Source: an uncultured Muribaculaceae bacterium (GTDB taxonomy: Bacteria; Bacteroidota; Bacteroidia; Bacteroidales; Muribaculaceae). From it: 9,461 bases of DNA. Positions 5,310 to 9,461 of the stretch are shown one piece after another. The translations under genes were made by a program, and so were the position numbers. The stretch lies in the NCBI GenBank assembly GCA_947644475.1, contig CANRZQ010000093.1, positions 1 to 9,461 on the forward strand, read 5' to 3'. The stretch's first letter is position 1. Every line of letters starts with the position of its first letter. The notes below the pieces were generated by a model. That model did not search any database. It was not told where the DNA came from and saw only the letters and a list, made by a program, of their open reading frames with translations.

Positions 5310-6664
5310 AATTGTTCAACAAGCGAGGGGAGCAGGAGAGATAGGTCGCCCGCACCAAGTGCTAAAAGGACTTCAAAGTTACGATTTTTCATCGTATTTA
5401 CAAAATCCTCTTTGCGAATCAATATTTTTTTGTCGCAATCCACGCGGTCGAATATGATTTCAGAACTTACGCCTTCGATAGGGAGTTCGCGTGCCGGATA
5501 GAGGTCGGTCATCACCACCTCGTCGGCCATTGACAGTGCGCGGGCAAATTGAGGCGCGAAATCGCGGGTGCGCGAGTAGAGGTGAGGCTGGAAAGCCACG
5601 GTGAGTTTCTTGTCGGGATAGAGCGCGCGCACCGAGCGGATGCTTTGGCTCAGTTCGTCGGGATGGTGGGCGTAGTCGTCGATCACGACGCGGTCGGGGC
5701 GTTTGAGCAGGAACTGGAATCTCCGCTCCGCGCCCAAGAAAGAGGCCATTGGCGCGCGCAGGTCGTCGGGCTTTATGTCGCCGGTGAGCAGGCAGGCGGC
5801 CATTGCGGCTATTGAGTTTTCGATATTGATGTCGACGGGCACTCCGAGTTCGATGTCGGGAATGATGCCGCCGGGGGTCACGAAGTCGAATACGATGGTG
5901 CCTTGGCCGATGCGGATGTTGGCGGCGTGGAAGTCGCCCTCGTTGCGGGAGTAGGTGTATGTCTTCACCGTCTTGTCGGGGCGCGGCCGCAGTTTGAGGC
6001 CTGTGTGGAGCAGAAGGATTCCTCTGGGGCGGATGAGTTCGGTGAACCGGGCGAAACTTTCGAGATAGGCCTCTTCGGTGCCGTAGATGTCGAGGTGGTC
6101 GGGGTCGGTGGCGGTCACTACGGCGATGTAGGGGGTGAGCTGGTGGAACGAGCGGTCGTATTCGTCGGCTTCTATCACGGAATAAGGCGACGACTTGCTA
6201 AGCAGCAGGTTGGAGTTGTAGTTGCGCAGGATTCCGCCAAGGAAAGCGTTGCATCCGATTTTCGACGAATGGAGGATATGTGCGGCCATCGACGATGTGG
6301 TGGTCTTGCCGTGGGTGCCTGAGAAGCAGATGCCTTTCGAGGCGCGTGTGATGAGGCCGAGCACGGCGGCACGTTTGAGGATGGCGAAATTGTTGTCGCG
6401 GAAAAATTTCAGAGGGATGTTGGATTCGGGTACAGCGGGTGTGAACACAACCATGGTTGACGCGGGGTTGCGGAAATCTTCCGGGATGGCGTCGAGGGAG
6501 TCGGAGTAACTTATCTGTGCGCCTTCGCTTTCAAGGGCGCGAGTAAGCGCAGAGGGCGTGCGGTCGTAGCCTGCGACATTGAGGCCGGCCGATATATAGT
6601 AGCGGGCAATGGCAGCCATGCCTATTCCGCCGATGCCTACGAAATATACGTTGTTGGCTTTCAT
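5306..6664 (-). CDS. murC: UDP-N-acetylmuramate--L-alanine ligase MurC
   Basis: MurC is the cytoplasmic ATP-dependent ligase that adds L-alanine to UDP-MurNAc, the first step of the peptidoglycan stem peptide. The 452-residue protein shows the N-terminal UDP-binding loop VGIGGIGM (9-16), the ATP P-loop GTHGKTTT (116-123), the ADEYDRSF segment (166-173), TATDPDHLDIYG (184-195), the NIENSIAA motif (280-287), the ERRFQ motif (313-317), DDYAHHP (329-335), FQPHLYSRTRDF (358-369) and the late LGAGD (436-440). All three Mur-ligase domains are therefore complete, and the length is normal. HHPDELSQ and YPARELPIEGVSS distinguish MurC from MurD/E/F. The ATG at 6664 lies 1 nt after the murG stop, and the stop overlaps the ftsQ start. 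I see nothing missing or damaged. Confidence 0.98.
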   Translation of the reverse strand: MKANNVYFVGIGGIGMAAIARYYISAGLNVAGYDRTPSALTRALESEGAQISYSDSLDAIPEDFRNPASTMVVFTPAVPESNIPLKFFRDNNFAILKRAAVLGLITRASKGICFSGTHGKTTTSSMAAHILHSSKIGCNAFLGGILRNYNSNLLLSKSSPYSVIEADEYDRSFHQLTPYIAVVTATDPDHLDIYGTEEAYLESFARFTELIRPRGILLLHTGLKLRPRPDKTVKTYTYSRNEGDFHAANIRIGQGTIVFDFVTPGGIIPDIELGVPVDINIENSIAAMAACLLTGDIKPDDLRAPMASFLGAERRFQFLLKRPDRVVIDDYAHHPDELSQSIRSVRALYPDKKLTVAFQPHLYSRTRDFAPQFARALSMADEVVMTDLYPARELPIEGVSSEIIFDRVDCDKKILIRKEDFVNTMKNRNFEVLLALGAGDLSLLLPSLVEQL

Positions 6665-6665
6665 C

Positions 6666-7781
6666 TTATTTCTTGTTTATGACTTCCACGATTTTGTCGA
6701 CGATTTTCTCGTCGGCATCTTTCAAGGCCATGGATGCGATGTTGCGCTCGAGGGAGCGGCGGCCTTCGCGGTCGGCAAGGAGGGATATCACCTCGTCGAC
6801 AAGTTTTGCCGGTGCGTCGGCGTCGAGCACCATGCGGGCCGCCCCTCGGTCGGCGAGGGCAAGGGCGTTCTTGCGCTGGTGGTCTTCGGCCACGTTGGGC
6901 GAGGGTACAAGAATCACGGCTTTTCCGAGCAATTGGAGTTCGCTGATGGTGCCGGCTCCGGCACGCGACACGATAAGGTCGGCGGCGGTGTAGGCTGTGG
7001 CCATGTCGGAGATGAACGCCTCGGCCTGCACGTCGCCCCGGCCGGCTGAGGCGCGGTTGCACTCGTCGATATAGTTCTTGCCGGTCTGCCAGAGCACCTG
7101 TGCGCCTGCCGACACCATGCGGTCGAGGCCTTCGGCAATGGCATTGTTGATGGTGCGCGCTCCCAGGGAGCCTCCCACCACGAGAATCAGCGGCTTTTTG
7201 GGGTTGAAGCCCAGCAGGCGTTTAGCCTCGTCGCGGAGCAGGCGACATTCGAACAGGGCCTTGCGCACGGGGTTGCCGGTGAGGGTGATTTTGTCGGCCG
7301 GGAAGTATTTTTCAAGGCCCGGATATGCCACGCATATGGCGTCGGCATTAGCGGCGAGAATCTTGTTGGTGACTCCCGGATATGAATTCTGCTCTTGAAG
7401 CACTGTCGGGATGCCGGCTTTCTGGGCGGCTTTAAGCATTGGGCCGGAAGCATAGCCGCCGACGCCCACCGCTATGTCGGGACGGAAATCGGCAAGTATC
7501 TTTTTTGCACGGCGCATGCTTTTCCACAATTTTAGGAGCACGCCGAAGTTGCGCCACAGGCGTTTGCGGTCGAATCCGGCCACGGGCAGCCCTACTATTT
7601 TGTATCCGGCGGCCGGGACACGCTCCATTTCCATGCGTCCCTCGGCGCCAACAAAGAGAATTTCAACATCGGGGAAGCGGTGCCGGATGGCGTTTGCGAT
7701 TGACACGGCGGGGAAGATATGTCCGCCGGTGCCGCCTCCGGAAATCAACACGCGATTTATTTTTTTACCAGTATCAGTCAT
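6666..7781 (-). CDS. murG: Lipid II synthase MurG (GlcNAc transferase)
   Basis: MurG is the membrane-associated GT-B glycosyltransferase that moves GlcNAc from UDP-GlcNAc to lipid I, forming lipid II. The 371-residue protein has the N-terminal GGGTGGH loop (15-21, with H21), the GVGGYASGP motif (106-114), LQEQNSYPGVTNK (128-140), GNPVR (169-173), the second-domain loop VVGGSLGART (201-210), QTGK (232-235), and SRAGAGTISE (272-281) followed by VPSPNVAEDHQRKNA (292-306) for UDP-GlcNAc binding. I chose the ATG at 7781, which overlaps the ftsW stop in TAATG. The frame is open further upstream, to 8069, but that part lies inside ftsW and lacks MurG similarity, while the chosen start places the glycine loop at the usual position. 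The length fits the family. Confidence 0.98.
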   Translation of the reverse strand: MTDTGKKINRVLISGGGTGGHIFPAVSIANAIRHRFPDVEILFVGAEGRMEMERVPAAGYKIVGLPVAGFDRKRLWRNFGVLLKLWKSMRRAKKILADFRPDIAVGVGGYASGPMLKAAQKAGIPTVLQEQNSYPGVTNKILAANADAICVAYPGLEKYFPADKITLTGNPVRKALFECRLLRDEAKRLLGFNPKKPLILVVGGSLGARTINNAIAEGLDRMVSAGAQVLWQTGKNYIDECNRASAGRGDVQAEAFISDMATAYTAADLIVSRAGAGTISELQLLGKAVILVPSPNVAEDHQRKNALALADRGAARMVLDADAPAKLVDEVISLLADREGRRSLERNIASMALKDADEKIVDKIVEVINKK

Positions 7782-9139
7782 TATGTCGGGTTTTGAGCCT
7801 TCAAGTCTTCGGAAAGGATATTCATTTCCTGTTTGATTTCGGCGTTTTTGTTCTTTCTTGCGGCGAAACGGCTCACGCTGAGCATGATTCCGAACGCTAT
7901 CGAAGTGATCCATATCGACGTGCCGCCCTTCGATATAAGCGGCAAGGGCTGTCCGGAGACGGGAAACACTCCGGTTACGATGCACATGTGCACAATGGCC
8001 TGGAATACGATGAATACGGCCATGCCAAGCACGAGGAATGCGGGAAATGCCGTCTGGCACCGGCGGCACACCACCGAGGCGCGTGCCAGCAGCCAGAGGT
8101 AGAGCACAAGCACTACGATGCCGCCCGCGAGGCCGAGTTCCTCGATAATTATGGCGTAGATATAGTCGGAGAAAGCCAGGGGCAGGCGGGCTGTCTCGCG
8201 GGAGTTGCCGGGCATCACGCCGAATAAGCCGCCGTGGGCCTGGGCGAGATAGGAGTATTGTTCCTGCTGGTTCTCATCATTGATGGGGTCGCGCCATTTG
8301 CCGGTCTTGAAATGGCGATTGACGCGGTTGACCCATGTTTGCAGACGTCCGACGTTGGCAACTTTTGAATCTTCTGAGGCGCGTGCCACAACGTATTCCG
8401 TGCCGGGCACGACCAGAACGTCGTCAACGTCTACTTCTTTCTTTTCGCCGGACCCGAACAGCACCTTGATTCCGAGGCCAACTACGGCGAATATGACCAA
8501 CACGACAAAAGCCTTTCCTATTTTAGGAAGGCTCACGCCGCCGATTACCATCATCGACAGGGATATGGCCATGAGCAGAAGCGTGTTGGTAAGTCCTTGG
8601 AAAAACAGCAGTCCGCCAAAAAGCATCACGGCTCCGGTGACGCGCCAAAGGCCAATGTCGGTAACGTCGCGCATGCCTTTCTTTTGCGAGCGGCACAGGA
8701 TAAGGGCTATGACAAGCACAGCCGACAGTTTGAGCATCTCGGCCGGCTGAATGGAGGCGATGCCGATTGAGAAACTGCGCCGCGCTCCGTTGATATATTC
8801 GCCGTTGACGAGCGTATAGGCCATGAACAGCACTGATACTGCGGCGAACCACTTGGTCCATTTGAGAAATTTCTGGTAGTGGGTGCGCTGCAGCATCAGC
8901 ATCATGCCCAGGCCTGTGACCAGGAAAAAGATGTGACGCAGGAACGGACCGAAGATATTCGATGCCTTCACCTCGTGCGACGACGCGCTGTAAAGTTCGA
9001 CAATAGATATGAGGAACAGTCCGATGTATATGCCCCATATCTGGGCGTCGGTGCGGTGAGGCTTCACCGAAATTATGTCTTCAGTATCGGCTTTTGCTGC
9101 TGTTTTGGCTGTGTTTGGCTTTGTTGCTGTCAGTTCCAT
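7781..9139 (-). CDS. ftsW: Septal peptidoglycan glycosyltransferase FtsW (SEDS family)
   Basis: FtsW is the SEDS-family membrane polymerase that links lipid II into septal glycan strands with its partner FtsI. The 452-residue protein has a hydrophilic N-terminus (1-32) and about ten membrane segments. Family landmarks are NGARRSFSIG (117-126) with QPAEMLKLS (131-139), GRLQTWVNR (264-272), and LPLAFSDYIYAIIIEELG (319-336), whose D325 matches the essential SEDS aspartate. VSGQPLPLISKGGTS (394-408) is the other conserved block. The large loop between the TM ending near 228 and GRLQTW carries an acidic stretch (GEKKEVDVDDVLV). I prefer FtsW over RodA because of the dcw location next to murD and murG. 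The ATG start follows an A-run, 30 bp after murD, and the stop overlaps the murG start. Confidence 0.95.
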   Translation of the reverse strand: MELTATKPNTAKTAAKADTEDIISVKPHRTDAQIWGIYIGLFLISIVELYSASSHEVKASNIFGPFLRHIFFLVTGLGMMLMLQRTHYQKFLKWTKWFAAVSVLFMAYTLVNGEYINGARRSFSIGIASIQPAEMLKLSAVLVIALILCRSQKKGMRDVTDIGLWRVTGAVMLFGGLLFFQGLTNTLLLMAISLSMMVIGGVSLPKIGKAFVVLVIFAVVGLGIKVLFGSGEKKEVDVDDVLVVPGTEYVVARASEDSKVANVGRLQTWVNRVNRHFKTGKWRDPINDENQQEQYSYLAQAHGGLFGVMPGNSRETARLPLAFSDYIYAIIIEELGLAGGIVVLVLYLWLLARASVVCRRCQTAFPAFLVLGMAVFIVFQAIVHMCIVTGVFPVSGQPLPLISKGGTSIWITSIAFGIMLSVSRFAARKNKNAEIKQEMNILSEDLKAQNPT

Positions 9140-9169
9140 TTTTGTGAGGTTTGAGAGGGTGGGGATATC
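9140..9169 (-). other. 30-bp murD-ftsW gap
   Basis: This is a short spacer on the coding strand, CCCCACCCTCTCAAACC then TCACAAAA before the ftsW ATG. The A-run is the only start-site signal visible. I see no terminator or promoter, so the two genes are probably co-transcribed. Confidence 0.5.
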
Positions 9170-9461
9170 TTATTTGCTTTCTAATGAATGCACTTTGGCC
9201 TTGAAGAGTTCGCCGCGGTTCTCGTAAGACGTAAACAGATCGAACGATGCGCAGCATGGCGAGAGGAGCACGGTGTCGCCATCGGATGCAAGACGGCGGC
9301 AAGTCTCCACAGCCTCGTCGAGAGAGTGAGTGTCGGCGATTTGCTCTACTTCGCCCTTGAAGAAATCGAGAATCTTGCTGTTGTCGACACCCATGGCCAC
9401 GATAGCCTTCACTTTCTTGCGCACGAGCGGGAGTATTTCGGAGTAGTCGTTGCCTTTGTCC
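9170..9461 (-). CDS. murD: UDP-N-acetylmuramoylalanine--D-glutamate ligase MurD, C-terminal part only
   Basis: MurD is the cytoplasmic ligase that adds D-glutamate to UDP-MurNAc-L-alanine. Only the last 96 residues are in the window; the gene begins beyond the right edge. The visible part starts DKGNDYSEILPLVRKK and has the family's C-terminal landmarks AIVAMGVDNSKI and TVLLSPCCASFDLFTSYENR followed by GELF. The S-P-x-C-A-S-F-D block with the following Y-E-x-R-G is specific to the MurD C-terminal domain, and the preceding D-K-G-N-D-Y matches the region after the usual GG-x-D-K-G-x-D pattern. An internal GTG at 9424 could be mistaken for a start; the frame is open upstream of it to the window edge. 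It lies directly upstream of ftsW, as expected in a dcw cluster. Confidence 0.95.
   Translation of the reverse strand, partial: DKGNDYSEILPLVRKKVKAIVAMGVDNSKILDFFKGEVEQIADTHSLDEAVETCRRLASDGDTVLLSPCCASFDLFTSYENRGELFKAKVHSLESK

Noticed and set aside
7782..8069. An upstream extension of murG by 96 codons
   Set aside because: The extension lies inside ftsW, is basic shadow sequence without MurG similarity, and the ATG at 7781 gives the normal MurG N-terminus.

Overview
This window is the distal part of a division and cell wall (dcw) cluster. Every gene I can support lies on the minus strand, so transcription runs from high to low coordinates. The organism is most likely a member of the Bacteroidota, order Bacteroidales, and plausibly a GC-rich gut lineage such as Muribaculaceae. 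The reasons are the gene order murD-ftsW-murG-murC-ftsQ-ftsA-ftsZ with no ddl or murB between murC and ftsQ, the Bacteroidota style of FtsA and FtsZ (long C-terminal extensions), the weak A-rich start contexts instead of clear Shine-Dalgarno sites, and the typical N-terminus of the flippase. The family-level placement is inference only.

Layout from 5' to 3' on the coding strand: the 3' end of murD (9461-9170, truncated by the window edge); ftsW (9139-7781); murG (7781-6666); murC (6664-5306); ftsQ (5309-4485); ftsA (4431-2881); ftsZ (2820-1390); a 221-bp non-coding stretch (1389-1169) rich in inverted and tandem repeats; and the 5' part of a MOP-superfamily (Wzx-like) polysaccharide flippase (1168-1, truncated by the window edge). 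ftsW-murG-murC-ftsQ are packed with overlaps or a 1-nt gap (TAATG, 1 nt, ATGA), which suggests translational coupling. The gaps before ftsA (53 bp) and ftsZ (60 bp) are short and AT-rich.

The genes work together. MurD and MurC are Mur ligases that build the UDP-MurNAc-peptide, and MurG adds GlcNAc to lipid I to give lipid II. FtsW polymerises septal glycan from lipid II, FtsQ is the bitopic divisome scaffold, FtsA tethers FtsZ to the membrane, and FtsZ forms the Z ring. The flippase after ftsZ is not a standard dcw member. It could flip a surface-polysaccharide precursor and may simply be an unrelated neighbour.

Most of the window is conserved housekeeping sequence, and I see no new defence, mobile or biosynthetic system. 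The least explained part is the repeat-dense spacer between ftsZ and the flippase. The next most interesting points are the unusual C-terminal architectures of FtsA and FtsZ.
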